A stretch of DNA of 64,000 nucleotides from an uncultured Treponema sp. (lineage in GTDB: Bacteria > Spirochaetota > Spirochaetia > Treponematales > Treponemataceae): assembly GCA_905372265.1 (NCBI GenBank), contig CAJPOL010000001.1, forward strand, positions 1-64,000, in the 5' to 3' direction. Positions 25,026 to 33,952 of this stretch are shown here, piece after piece. Under the pieces are notes generated by a model. That model ran no database searches. It was not told the DNA's origin and was given only the letters and a program-made list of their open reading frames with translations. The translations under genes and the position numbers were made by a program. Each line of letters opens with the position of its first letter. Position 1 is the stretch's first letter.

Positions 25026-26844
25026 GTACGTTTCCTGTCAGCTGGAGCACTCGCTTATGGTAGTCCTTTGCATAACGGTACATTTTCAGCCCGTATTCAC
25101 CGAAATGCGCTCCGAGCGCTTGTTTATAACACGTCCATAACGCCCATAAAAAACCCGAAAGCGCTACATAGATATAGATGCGCAGCTTCTCATCGTATTC
25201 AGGCGCCCGTTGAAAATAGCGGCGCATAAGATCATCAAGCTGTGCTTCGGAGAAGTATGAATAGATGGCAAACATAGCAATATCGACAAGCGGATCGCAC
25301 ATCGCGGCATACTCCCAGTCAATAAGCCGTATCTGACTATTACTTACGATAAAATTATCGCAGATTAAATCGATATGGGTAAGAGCCTGCGGTTGTTTAA
25401 GACCGTCGAGCATGTCCAAAAGCGTCTCTATTTTTTCCCGTACTTCCGCATAGTCATAAAAAAGAATACCGTGTTTTGACTGCGCATGGCGTTCATAGAA
25501 AAGAATACGTTCCCGAAAATCAAAATGATGCGGAACGGTAATGCCGGAGTTATGCAGTTTACGGGCTATCCACATACAGGCATCCAAGTCATCGGGATTA
25601 TCAGGCCGCGCAACGCGGGTGCCTTCTTCAAAACGGGTAATCTTGACGCCGGTCTCTTGGTCAAAATAGATGATTTTATCGGAAATATTGAGCGGCTCGA
25701 TCGCTTTATACACGGCGTATTCCTGTTCGCGGTTAATGAGTATATCGGTACCCTCTCCGGGAATACGGAAGATGTATTTATTGTTATTGATTTCAAAAAC
25801 GAATGATTTATTGGTCATGCCGAGTCTGAGCGGGCGGAGGTTTTTTACCCGCATTTCAGGCTGGCCGAAAACGCGGGAGATAAGCTCCATCCACTTATTT
25901 TGAGTCGAGATCATGTATGAGGTATCAAACCGGCGCAGCTCTTCAAGCGATTCAAATTCATAGACCTGATTAGCCGGTTGTTTATTGGCAAACATCGGCA
26001 GCTTGTCTAAATGGCGGCTGAATACATCTTCCCAATACCAATCGCCGGTGTCATCGCGTCTGTATGCCTCTTCGATCATCGGTTTTATCGCCGCTGAAAA
26101 GGAACGTGAAAAATACGCCGGCCCATACATGACCCATGCGTTTTTTCCGCCGGGCTTTACTTTTGTAATCCGGTCATGGAGTCCAAGCTGCAACGTCCAC
26201 TCATCGGTTTTTTCGTTGATTTTTATGGAAGAGTACCATGAATCATATTCGTGAGAATGATACATATTTTTGCGCAGCCAGTTATCGCTTGAAAGAATAT
26301 AGGTATTTTTCAATGCATCGCGGACATGATAAAGGGTAGAAAGATTGTTTTTTGTTGCAAAATCAGGGTTATATACAAGCGTTACGTTGTATTTATCTAT
26401 CAGATATTCGAACGTGTCTTTAAGATAACCGACAACAACAGCAATATCGGTAATACCCGCTTCCAGCAGCTGTTTTATCTGCCGCTCGATCATCCGTTCG
26501 CCGAATACCTCCAGAAGGCCTTTCGGCGTTGCATAGGTGAGCGGAACAAAGCGGGAACCGAATCCTGCCGCCATAATAATGGCATTATCAACCTTGCAGT
26601 TGTCGTATTCACTCTGCGCCTTAATCGTTAAAACCCGCTTGCCGATTGCAGGCAAGCCGTTCGTTTTTAAAAAGCCGTCCTGTTCCATAGAAAAAAGGAT
26701 CTTATTTACATAGGCAAGCGATATTTTCAGCCGCCCGGCAATTTCCCGTTGCGTAATTTCCGGTCTCTTTTTCATCAATTCAATGACATGAAAGTATCGT
26801 CTTTTCATATCATTGAGTATAGTTGCATGCTTGTTCACTGTCAA
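25006..26844 (-). CDS. licCA: HTH / cholinephosphate cytidylyltransferase / choline kinase fusion
   Basis: A 612-residue three-part protein. Residues 13-65 are a winged-helix DNA-binding domain (ITQREIAGRLKISLAYVNKIL); about 84-310 is a LicC-type nucleotidyltransferase (IIMAAGFGSRFVPLTYATPKG, then NTYILSSDNW); about 335-600 is a LicA-type choline kinase (HIDLICDNF and IRLIDWEYA). It would phosphorylate choline and then make CDP-choline, as the licCA gene of T. denticola does for phosphatidylcholine synthesis. The start is unsure: TTG 26844, GTG 26838 and ATG 26808 are in frame, none with a good ribosome site. A palindrome overlaps the start and could be bound by the HTH. Confidence 0.9.
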   Translation of the reverse strand: MTVNKHATILNDMKRRYFHVIELMKKRPEITQREIAGRLKISLAYVNKILFSMEQDGFLKTNGLPAIGKRVLTIKAQSEYDNCKVDNAIIMAAGFGSRFVPLTYATPKGLLEVFGERMIERQIKQLLEAGITDIAVVVGYLKDTFEYLIDKYNVTLVYNPDFATKNNLSTLYHVRDALKNTYILSSDNWLRKNMYHSHEYDSWYSSIKINEKTDEWTLQLGLHDRITKVKPGGKNAWVMYGPAYFSRSFSAAIKPMIEEAYRRDDTGDWYWEDVFSRHLDKLPMFANKQPANQVYEFESLEELRRFDTSYMISTQNKWMELISRVFGQPEMRVKNLRPLRLGMTNKSFVFEINNNKYIFRIPGEGTDILINREQEYAVYKAIEPLNISDKIIYFDQETGVKITRFEEGTRVARPDNPDDLDACMWIARKLHNSGITVPHHFDFRERILFYERHAQSKHGILFYDYAEVREKIETLLDMLDGLKQPQALTHIDLICDNFIVSNSQIRLIDWEYAAMCDPLVDIAMFAIYSYFSEAQLDDLMRRYFQRAPEYDEKLRIYIYVALSGFLWALWTCYKQALGAHFGEYGLKMYRYAKDYHKRVLQLTGNVHDEPQK

Positions 26845-26868
26845 TCATGTTTTGACGTTTTAGTGAAC
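26833..26868. promoter_or_regulatory. Palindrome over the licCA start (candidate operator)
   Basis: GTTCACT (26833-26839) and AGTGAAC (26862-26868) are perfect inverted arms, with a second inner pair GTCAA (26840-26844) and TTGAC (26853-26857). It spans the first codons of licCA and the stop of the preceding gene. A site for the HTH domain of LicCA is an inference. Confidence 0.4.
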
Positions 26869-27605
26869 TATCTTTTAAACAGACGATAGAATACCGTAAT
26901 CAGTAAAAAGAGCAGATAACGGAAAAAATAGAGTATTTTAAAGGGATTACGGATAAGCTCCGGAAAAAACTCCCACCCATGCCGGAATACGGTATCGGAA
27001 GTTCGTTTTTTTTGTTTTGCAAAAATATCAATGATATTGGGATCGTACACAAAAATACTTCCGGGTAATTTTTCGCGGTTACGGTAAATCCAGAGCGCTT
27101 CTCCGTGAATGCCGTTGCCGATAATGACAAGCGCCGGGTGCGCTTTTGCAATGGATAAGATAATATCAGCTTCCATCGATTTACGGTAAAAGCCGTTGAA
27201 TCTGCCGACTATGCCGGCGCCCGGGAAAGTACTGCGGACATTCCGTTCGGCATCTAATAAACTGTGCGCCCGTCCGCCAAGCAAATAGAGGGATTTATAG
27301 TGAGCTGATATGACGTCCAAAATCCTGATAATCATGTCGAAAGAGTCTCTTCTGATAGGAACCGGATATTTTAAAAACCGGGCTGCCCAGAGTAAACTTT
27401 TTGAAAGGGGCAGACAGAGCGCCGCATTTTCAAGCATTGCGCGGAATTCTGCATGCCGCCGCGCTTTTAAGAGATCCCAGAGCGTGAGAAAAACGATAGG
27501 CTGCGGAGTCTGCTTCGTTAAAAGTTCCAGTACCGTTTTTTCTATATCTTCATCGGGAAGAATATCGATTGGAATACTCAATAATGGGATTCGGGTAACT
27601 GCCAT
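26868..27605 (-). CDS. WecG/TagA/CpsF-family glycosyltransferase
   Basis: A 245-residue enzyme of the family that transfers N-acetylmannosamine(uronate) or related sugars to lipid-linked acceptors. Recognisable pieces are the N-terminal PIVFLTLWDLLKA, central SLYLLGGRA and GIVGRFNGFY, and GNGIHGEALWIYRNRE where most members have GxPKQE. The C-terminus is hydrophobic (LYFFRYLLFLLITVFY), anchoring it to the inner face of the membrane. The altered GxPKQE-like motif suggests a divergent substrate. Its start overlaps rsmE by 28 bases. Role in a surface glycolipid or polysaccharide is inferred. Confidence 0.78.
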   Translation of the reverse strand: MAVTRIPLLSIPIDILPDEDIEKTVLELLTKQTPQPIVFLTLWDLLKARRHAEFRAMLENAALCLPLSKSLLWAARFLKYPVPIRRDSFDMIIRILDVISAHYKSLYLLGGRAHSLLDAERNVRSTFPGAGIVGRFNGFYRKSMEADIILSIAKAHPALVIIGNGIHGEALWIYRNREKLPGSIFVYDPNIIDIFAKQKKRTSDTVFRHGWEFFPELIRNPFKILYFFRYLLFLLITVFYRLFKR

Positions 27606-28366
27606 TGGTCTGCCTCGTTTATGATGGTTTGCGCCGCTGCAACGGCATAGAGCGCGGCCGTTTCAGCCCGTAAAACATTCGTTTTAAAATGCAGGGATTG
27701 AAACCCTGCGCTGCGGAGCATATCCGTTTCCGTGCGGCTCATGCCCCCTTCCGCACCGATTGCAAGCACGATGCAAGCGGGCTTACCGGCAAGAAAGGAA
27801 TGCATACTAAGGCACGGTACATCGGCGTATTCGCTGCACATACCGAATACGGTACGGCCGGAAAGCCCCTGACGGTTTAATAACTCAAGGGCGCCGGAAA
27901 GCACCAGCGGTTCCGTAATTTCAGTATCGATAGAAGATCCGGATTGCTGCCGCGCTTCCCGTATAATCCGTCGGTACCGCTCCAGCTGTGCCGGATTATG
28001 TTTTTTTGCAACGGAAAACTCCCCTGCTACCGGTATGATAAAGCGGACACCCGCCTCAGTTGCTTGCCGGATAACACCATCGGTCTTTGCTCCTTTTAAG
28101 ATCCATTGCAGAAGAATAATATCCGCTGCAGGCGGCGGAATACGCTGCGGGGCAGGTTTATCCGGCGATTTTTTAAGAATAATTTCTTTCTTTTCGGAGT
28201 TAAGCGCCGCAATACTCATGACGGCTGCTCCGCTTTCCGGCAGCAGCACCGGCACGGCATCGCCTTCCCGCATACGGCGCACCTTAGCCAGATAGGTATA
28301 TGCCTTGCCGCAAAGCGTCAAAACGCCGTTTGAGTCAGGCTCTTGTTCCGTGAGGAATTGCTTCAT
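27578..28366 (-). CDS. rsmE: 16S rRNA (uracil-1498-N3)-methyltransferase
   Basis: RsmE methylates U1498 of 16S rRNA with SAM. The 262-residue protein has the N-terminal PUA-like barrel (HLxxVLR region altered: AKVRRMREGDAVPV) and the C-terminal SPOUT knot with IGAEGGMSRTE and FKTNVLRAETAAL, both hallmark motifs. Length is near the family mean. It is 9 bases downstream of the ctpA-like gene and overlaps the glycosyltransferase, so the four minus-strand genes probably form one transcript. Confidence 0.9.
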   Translation of the reverse strand: MKQFLTEQEPDSNGVLTLCGKAYTYLAKVRRMREGDAVPVLLPESGAAVMSIAALNSEKKEIILKKSPDKPAPQRIPPPAADIILLQWILKGAKTDGVIRQATEAGVRFIIPVAGEFSVAKKHNPAQLERYRRIIREARQQSGSSIDTEITEPLVLSGALELLNRQGLSGRTVFGMCSEYADVPCLSMHSFLAGKPACIVLAIGAEGGMSRTETDMLRSAGFQSLHFKTNVLRAETAALYAVAAAQTIINEADQWQLPESHY

Positions 28367-28375
28367 CGATTTCAG

Positions 28376-29869
28376 CTATGCTGCTTTTTTCTCAGTCGTA
28401 GCGATATTTTTCTTCGCCGCCTGCTGCATCTCCAGCACCGTTTGAGTATGCCGCAATAATTCCGGTAATGAGCCGCTGTTTAAAATACGGATTGCTTCCT
28501 GCAGCGGCGGATCATAGTCAACATCGGCAACCGGCATTGTGTGCGTTCTGTTGTACTCCTGCCTGATCAGAATGCGGATGAGTTCTTTTTTAAGCGAATA
28601 CTCCGCCGCCAGCTTTTCCGCTTGAGCGCTTATTTCCGAGTGAGTAAGCGTTTTATGCGATTTTACAAAAGCAGCGATTTTTTCATCCTTAAAGAGTTCG
28701 GCGAGCTTCTTTTCATCCTGTTCGGTAAGCGCCGGAAACATCAAAACTTCCGTATCGGGAATAATACCCGTTTTGTCGATATTTGCATCACTCGGACTAT
28801 AGTAACGTGAAATAGTAACCTTAAATGAATTTTTCTGCGTAAGCTCAAACACCTGCTGCACCGAACCTTTTCCGTAACTGGTTTCGCCGACAAGATAGGC
28901 GCGCTTATAGTCTTTTAACGCTCCCGCTAAAATTTCGGAGGCGCTTGCGGAACCCTTGTTGATAAGGATAACGAGCGGAATATCCGCGAATGCCGGTTCG
29001 ATACCGGGATTCGTTTTGAATACAATATTTTGGCGCGGAATACGGGATTTTGTAGAAACAACCGTTCCTTCTTTTATGAAAAGGCTTGCCGTATCAACCG
29101 CAGCGTTGATAAGTCCGCCCGGATTGTTCCGTAAATCCAGTACGAGTTTTGTAACGCCCTCTTTTTGTAACGCTTCCATCGCTTCTTTTAGACGGGGATA
29201 GCTGTTCGGATTAAATTCAATGAGACGGATATATCCGATACCGTTCTCCAGTTTCGTATATTTGATAGTCGGCGTTTCGATCAAACCGCGTATCAATTTA
29301 ACCGGAAATTCGATATTTTTCCCGCGTTTGATGGTAACCGTAACGGGAGAGCCGACCTTTCCGCGCAATTTTGAAACCACATCGTTTTGCGTCATCTCTG
29401 CTGTAGACTCTCCTTCTATTTCGGTGATGAAGTCTCCTGCCTGAATCCCGGCTTTCCAGCTCGGCGTATCTTCTATAGCGGAGTAGACTTCGACATAGGC
29501 AGGCTTTTCCGGTGTTGACGCAATCGGCTTACTGAAAGAAACGCCGATACCGCCGAAAGAGCCGCGCAGCGTATCCTGTAAGCCGACTCCGACAGAGCTG
29601 CCGTTGTCGATATATATGGTGTAAGGGTCTTTGAGCGCATTAACCATGCCTTCCATAGCGCCCTGATACAAAATCTCAGGATCAACTTCATCAACATAAT
29701 ATTGCTGTAAGGCATCGAATAGATACCGCATATACTGCATATACCGCTCTGAATCAATGTGCGTTCTATCGGCTCTCGATTGAGCAAAAAGAGCGGGCGC
29801 AAATGACACGGACAAAAGCAGCGTAACTGAAAACAAACAAGCAAGTACCCATATTTTTCTCGGTTTCAT
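28376..29869 (-). CDS. C-terminal processing (S41) protease
   Basis: A 497-residue CtpA-type protease. Signal peptide 1-30 (ending LFAQS) sends it to the periplasm. A PDZ domain covers about 100-195 (GSFGGIGVSF, AGIQAGDFITEIEG). The S41 core follows, with the Ser-Lys dyad at Ser309 (in GSASASEI) and Lys334 (in SYGKGS), 25 residues apart as in known members, and LDLRNNPGG at 245-252. Family members trim C-termini of exported proteins. It heads the minus-strand block that includes rsmE. Confidence 0.92.
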   Translation of the reverse strand: MKPRKIWVLACLFSVTLLLSVSFAPALFAQSRADRTHIDSERYMQYMRYLFDALQQYYVDEVDPEILYQGAMEGMVNALKDPYTIYIDNGSSVGVGLQDTLRGSFGGIGVSFSKPIASTPEKPAYVEVYSAIEDTPSWKAGIQAGDFITEIEGESTAEMTQNDVVSKLRGKVGSPVTVTIKRGKNIEFPVKLIRGLIETPTIKYTKLENGIGYIRLIEFNPNSYPRLKEAMEALQKEGVTKLVLDLRNNPGGLINAAVDTASLFIKEGTVVSTKSRIPRQNIVFKTNPGIEPAFADIPLVILINKGSASASEILAGALKDYKRAYLVGETSYGKGSVQQVFELTQKNSFKVTISRYYSPSDANIDKTGIIPDTEVLMFPALTEQDEKKLAELFKDEKIAAFVKSHKTLTHSEISAQAEKLAAEYSLKKELIRILIRQEYNRTHTMPVADVDYDPPLQEAIRILNSGSLPELLRHTQTVLEMQQAAKKNIATTEKKAA

Positions 29870-29925
29870 ACAAAATATTTTCTATTATATTCGAAAATTG
29901 TCAAGCCTTTCGGCCAAAAAGGACA

Positions 29926-29950
29926 GGTATTAAACATCCTCACGAATAAA
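29926..29950. repeat. Fragment of hairpin-ending repeat family
   Basis: GGTATTAAACATCCTCACGAATA is a reverse-oriented, slightly diverged match to the start of the repeats at 3544 and 57301. It lies in the 211-base gap between two divergent genes. The rest of that gap shows A/T-rich stretches typical of promoters but nothing else I can name. Confidence 0.45.
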
Positions 29951-30080
29951 AAAAGCACGAGGCATGTACTATGCCCCCTGCGGACGCTCTGTCTTTTTTC
30001 CGTATTATATGGTATATAGTGGGCATCTCTAAAAACGGAAACTGTTAGGAGTTCTCCAAAAAAATAGGATATATGAGGTT

Positions 30081-31535
30081 ATGAAAAAACTATTTTACAC
30101 AGTATGCATACTTGCCGTTCCCTGTATCATCGGGCTGCTGATATATCAGCGGATTACTGCTGAACAGCCTCGGCAAACCATACAGAATGCTCAAACCATT
30201 ATTCCCGCGCCTCCTCAAAAAAAAGAAGAAACAAAAGAAACCGATGGAGACTTTGACTCAGAAAATGAACAATCGGTATTAACGCTGCTCAGCGATGAAT
30301 CGCTTATTTCCGAGCTGCAAACCGATATGAACGGCGATGCGAAAGAAGATAAAGTCGCTGCAATAAAAAAATTGTCCGATCAATTCATTTATTTTGTCAT
30401 CTTTTTCTATGATGCCGATACCAAGACATTCCGCCGCATTACGGAAATAAAAACCGGCGTTACACAGGCAAAGTCTTTGATATACGATACCTTGACTGTC
30501 TCTGAATATGCGTTTCCCGTTATTGTATACAGCGGTATGAACTCCGATAATATGCAGGTATTCAGTATCACCGCTCCCGATACTATCGTAGAAGATAATA
30601 TACAGACGAAATCGCTGATCACCATTCAAGCCGACGGACAGATCACGCTCAAAAACAGCGAAGCTATTCCTGAACACACTATCGGTAATTACACGGTGTA
30701 CGCCTATCATTCGGATCCTGCAGCGCCGAATACGCTTAACCAAATAGAAAAGGCATACACATGGAATGAAAAAAAATACCTCTTTGAACAAACAGGGGAA
30801 ATAAGAATTCCCGGTAAAAAGATAGAAAGTCAATTCTTAAAAAAACTGCAAACCGGTACGGTGGATATGTTTCAAGAATTTCTTAGCGGATTATGGTATC
30901 AGCCTGCGGCAAAGGCAAATCAAAATAGGAGTCTCTTTTTTAATACCGATGAAGATGAAATTGTGTTCAGTGTGAATAGCATTCAAGAAATTTTTCCGAT
31001 TGTTTCCGTTTCACCGCGCCGTTTCGGAGTATTTTTTCTGACCAAAAACAGCGCCATCTCCAGTATCAGACGGAGGGTAGATATTGAGTTTACCGGTATT
31101 GATGAAATCGAAGTGCGTGTTGTTGATGATATAAGCCGCCTGAAAATAGGCGTTTCTTCAAATTGGAACGGTAGCTATCGGAAAATGAGCACGGCCTCAT
31201 GGAATACGCAAACCGGAGGCGGTATCGAAGAAATAAAAAAGATACTGCAAGGGGATGCAAAAATATGGAAAAGTCTTGAAGGGCATACACTTTCGTTTTC
31301 GGATACAGCGTATCGTTATACGCAAGAAGAAGCGGTTGAGACGGGATGGTATACATTGTTTTCGATAAAAAATAAAATAATCTTGCAATGTAAGAATGAA
31401 AAACAATACAATACATTTTTCACTGTTACCCTCGATTCGGAAGATACAAAAAATCAAAAATTGATTTTGACAGAAGTTTCCGTTAAGCTGAATGATATTG
31501 TATTGACCGGAGCACATCCGATTGTTTATGAATGA
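30081..31535 (+). CDS. Membrane-anchored or secreted hypothetical protein
   Basis: A 484-residue protein with a hydrophobic segment at 5-24 that could be a signal anchor. A Pro/Glu/Lys-rich linker (about 40-60) follows. Near residue 80 is DMNGDAKEDKV, a calcium-loop-like Asp/Asn pattern. The remainder looks beta-rich with two possible domains (to ~240 and ~260-484). I recognise no named family. It ends inside the rsmA start region (the rsmA ATG overlaps its stop codon region by eight bases), an arrangement that suggests co-expression with rsmA rather than shared function. Confidence 0.65.
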   Translation: MKKLFYTVCILAVPCIIGLLIYQRITAEQPRQTIQNAQTIIPAPPQKKEETKETDGDFDSENEQSVLTLLSDESLISELQTDMNGDAKEDKVAAIKKLSDQFIYFVIFFYDADTKTFRRITEIKTGVTQAKSLIYDTLTVSEYAFPVIVYSGMNSDNMQVFSITAPDTIVEDNIQTKSLITIQADGQITLKNSEAIPEHTIGNYTVYAYHSDPAAPNTLNQIEKAYTWNEKKYLFEQTGEIRIPGKKIESQFLKKLQTGTVDMFQEFLSGLWYQPAAKANQNRSLFFNTDEDEIVFSVNSIQEIFPIVSVSPRRFGVFFLTKNSAISSIRRRVDIEFTGIDEIEVRVVDDISRLKIGVSSNWNGSYRKMSTASWNTQTGGGIEEIKKILQGDAKIWKSLEGHTLSFSDTAYRYTQEEAVETGWYTLFSIKNKIILQCKNEKQYNTFFTVTLDSEDTKNQKLILTEVSVKLNDIVLTGAHPIVYE

Positions 31536-32412
31536 AAAAACTATGCAGATAACACTACCCGATTATAATGCCCCATCGGAATTGGCCGCAGCGCTTTCAG
31601 AACACGGATTTGGAATGCAAAAGAAATTCGGACAAAATTTTCTCATCAACGGGGCTATCCGGAAAGCGCTGGTCGATGCACTCGGTCTGTCGCCTGCGGA
31701 AACAGTGTGGGAAGTCGGGCCCGGATTGGGCGCTATGACCTCTCTTCTATTGGAACAAAAAGCGCTCCTTACCGCCTTTGAAATCGATCGCGGTTTTATC
31801 CGGCTGTTAAAAAGCTACTTCGGGACATACGGCACTTTCACATTGATAGAAGGAGATGTCCTGAAAACATGGAAAGCGGAGTACGAAAAAAATGCCCCTA
31901 CCGCCTTTTTCGGCAATTTGCCGTATAATATTGCAGCAAAATTGATTGCTGCGACGATAGAAGAGAGCTGTCTTTTTGAGCGGATGGTGGTTACGGTGCA
32001 AAAAGAGGTTGCATTACGGATGACAGCACGCCCGGGATCCGCCGATTATTCTTCGTTTTCGGTACTCTGCCAATGGGCCTATGCGATACAGCCGATCCGC
32101 GATATTGCTCCTGCGGCGTTTTGGCCGAAACCGGCCGTGTACTCAAGAGCATTGCTATGTAAAAAAAATGATCCGCCGCTTCCTGTCAAAAACAAAGCGC
32201 TCTTTTTCAGGCTTGTCCGCAGTTTGTTCGGCGCCCGCCGCAAAACGGTCAAGAACAATCTGTCCGCATTTCTCGCCGCGTCCGGAAAAAAACCGCTGTC
32301 CGCAGAAATGCTGCTGAAAACAGCTCAGCTCGACCCTCATACCCGTGCGGAAACACTTGAGGTCTATGATTTTATCCGGTTATCCGATATACTGGCGGAC
32401 AGTAATGAGTAA
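31528..32412 (+). CDS. rsmA: 16S rRNA dimethyladenosine transferase
   Basis: RsmA (KsgA) dimethylates A1518 and A1519 of 16S rRNA late in 30S assembly. Motifs: KKFGQNFLIN, the SAM-binding EVGPGLGAMTSLL, and the catalytic FGNLPYNIAA; the C-terminal helical domain has FGARRKTVKNNL. Using ATG 31528 gives 294 residues, normal for the family; a TTG six bases earlier is the other choice. It overlaps the upstream gene's stop, and a signal-peptide frame (32405) starts within its own last codons. Confidence 0.93.
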   Translation: MNEKTMQITLPDYNAPSELAAALSEHGFGMQKKFGQNFLINGAIRKALVDALGLSPAETVWEVGPGLGAMTSLLLEQKALLTAFEIDRGFIRLLKSYFGTYGTFTLIEGDVLKTWKAEYEKNAPTAFFGNLPYNIAAKLIAATIEESCLFERMVVTVQKEVALRMTARPGSADYSSFSVLCQWAYAIQPIRDIAPAAFWPKPAVYSRALLCKKNDPPLPVKNKALFFRLVRSLFGARRKTVKNNLSAFLAASGKKPLSAEMLLKTAQLDPHTRAETLEVYDFIRLSDILADSNE

Positions 32413-32512
32413 GAAGCGATTACGTGCTATTGCAACTGTTGTATTGTCCGTTTTGTTGACTGTACAATTCCCTTTAGCTGCAGAAAGCGATGATGAAAAA
32501 AAAAAACGATGA
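32405..32512 (+). CDS. Signal-peptide fragment split off by an A-tract
   Basis: ATG 32405 overlaps the end of rsmA and opens a 35-codon frame: MSKKR, a hydrophobic core (ATVVLSVLLTVQFPL), a cleavage site at AA-ES, then DDEKKKR and a stop. The frame ends just past an 11-A tract (32496-32506). Removing one A would join it to the next frame. So this is the N-terminus of the following membrane protein, separated by a one-base shift. Confidence 0.55.
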   Translation: MSKKRLRAIATVVLSVLLTVQFPLAAESDDEKKKR

Positions 32513-32972
32513 CCATACGCCGGTTCCCTATACAAAGGAAGAATTTCCGCTTTGGCAGCGGGAGTTACGCCGATTTGAAATCCTTTCTTTCGGTTCCCTG
32601 CCGTTTGTAACCCTTCTATCATTTTGGAGCTATGACATGATCCGCTCTGCGCAGCATCCGAATGACCCCGGCTATTATCCGTGGCCGTTTAAACAAGCTG
32701 ACCGGACGATTCCGCTTACGGAACGTGAACAGCTCGGCGTTTTCTTAACCTCAATGGGCATATCAATGGGGGTAGCGTTAATCGATATTATCTACCGTGC
32801 CGTTAAACGATCGGCTGAGCGGAAACGGTTGGAGCGGGAAAATGCCTTTACGGAAGACCCTATACAATTTGTTCCCGCTGCAGAAGCGGGCAGCGCTCCT
32901 GCGGAAAAAGCGGACGCACCGGCGCCTGAATCAAGCGATCCTCTTTTGGAACATGCTGAGGCTGCTTCGTAA
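32490..32972 (+). CDS. Small membrane protein (N-terminus frameshifted)
   Basis: A 160-residue frame with two membrane segments (about 32-50, SFGSLPFVTLLSFWSY, and 84-103, LGVFLTSMGISMGVALIDII), then a charged Ala/Pro/Glu-rich tail. No family recognised. The frame begins ATGATG next to the 11-A tract, without a ribosome site, and the true start is most likely 32405 in another frame, giving a 188-residue protein with a signal peptide if one A is lost. Its stop overlaps the start of the pseudouridine synthase gene (ATG 32972), which supports translation of this frame. Confidence 0.65.
   Translation: MMKKKNDDHTPVPYTKEEFPLWQRELRRFEILSFGSLPFVTLLSFWSYDMIRSAQHPNDPGYYPWPFKQADRTIPLTEREQLGVFLTSMGISMGVALIDIIYRAVKRSAERKRLERENAFTEDPIQFVPAAEAGSAPAEKADAPAPESSDPLLEHAEAAS
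32496..32506 (+). repeat. 11-base poly(A) tract at frame junction
   Basis: Eleven adenines in GATGATG-A11-CGATG. With 10 (or 13) adenines the signal peptide and membrane protein are in one frame; with 11 they are not. Such tracts slip in replication and in transcription. Confidence 0.75.
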
Positions 32973-33949
32973 TGAGCGAGCAGTTTAGGCTTGAGGTTCC
33001 CGCCGGAAACGTTCCTGTCCGACTCGATTCTTTTTGTACCGCTGCCCTTACCGCTCTGACCCGTTCGCAGCTGAAATCAGGTATTCGGGAAATAAAACGC
33101 AACGGTAAACCGGTAAAGCTGTCGCGGACGGTATATCCGGGTGACGTCATTACGATTGTATGGGAAAATCCCGTTCCCGATTCGCTTATTCCGGAGCCTA
33201 TTCCGTTGGACATCCTCTTTGAAGATACCGATGTTATTACCATCAATAAACAAGCAGGAATGGTTACGCATCCTGCAGCGGGAAACTGGACGGGAACAGT
33301 GGTTCAAGCGCTGGCGCATTACCGCCTTCACGATTCACCGGTACAGGATGCATTCGCAGATACGCTCCGCAGAGAAGCAGGACTGAAAAATTTTAAAGAG
33401 CGGTTCCGCATGGGCATCGTGCACCGTCTTGATAAAGATACATCGGGCGTACTTATCACAGCACGTAATGAACAGGCGGAATTATTCTTAAAAGAAGCAT
33501 TCAAACAGAGACGGGCGGAGAAATATTATGCCGCGCTTCTTTCCGGCATACCCGAAAAAAAACACGGCGTAATTGAAACATCCCTTTTCCGCGATCCGCG
33601 TACCCGCGTAACGTTTGCCGTTTCCGCCGATCTTTCACAGGGAAAGTACGCCCGCTCAAGCTATAAAGTCATACGCACCTACGGACGCTATGCATTGACG
33701 CTCTTTAAAATCCATACCGGCAGAACTCATCAAATCAGACTTCATGCCCGCTTTATCGGCTGTCCGGTTGCAGGCGATCCTCTGTACGGAGAAAAACGGG
33801 TACAAGGAGCCGTATGCGGTTTGATGCTCCATGCCTACCGGCTTATTATCCCGTTGCCGGCTTCAAAAGAAAAAAACGTTTTTACCGCTCCGCTGCCGCG
33901 CCGTTTCCGCGATTGCATACGGCAGCTGAAACGGCAGCAAGGCGTCTAG
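32972..33949 (+). CDS. RluD-type 23S rRNA pseudouridine synthase
   Basis: A 325-residue RluA-family enzyme. An N-terminal S4-like RNA-binding domain (RLDSFCTAALTALTRSQLKSGI) precedes the catalytic domain with GIVHRLDKDTSGVLI, whose Asp is the nucleophile, plus KIHTGRTHQIRLH and PVAGDPLYG. The S4 domain and length fit RluD/RluC-type enzymes acting on 23S rRNA; which uridine cannot be told. It overlaps the previous stop and is 3 bases before a second, smaller paralogue. Confidence 0.88.
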   Translation: MSEQFRLEVPAGNVPVRLDSFCTAALTALTRSQLKSGIREIKRNGKPVKLSRTVYPGDVITIVWENPVPDSLIPEPIPLDILFEDTDVITINKQAGMVTHPAAGNWTGTVVQALAHYRLHDSPVQDAFADTLRREAGLKNFKERFRMGIVHRLDKDTSGVLITARNEQAELFLKEAFKQRRAEKYYAALLSGIPEKKHGVIETSLFRDPRTRVTFAVSADLSQGKYARSSYKVIRTYGRYALTLFKIHTGRTHQIRLHARFIGCPVAGDPLYGEKRVQGAVCGLMLHAYRLIIPLPASKEKNVFTAPLPRRFRDCIRQLKRQQGV

Positions 33950-33952
33950 CGG

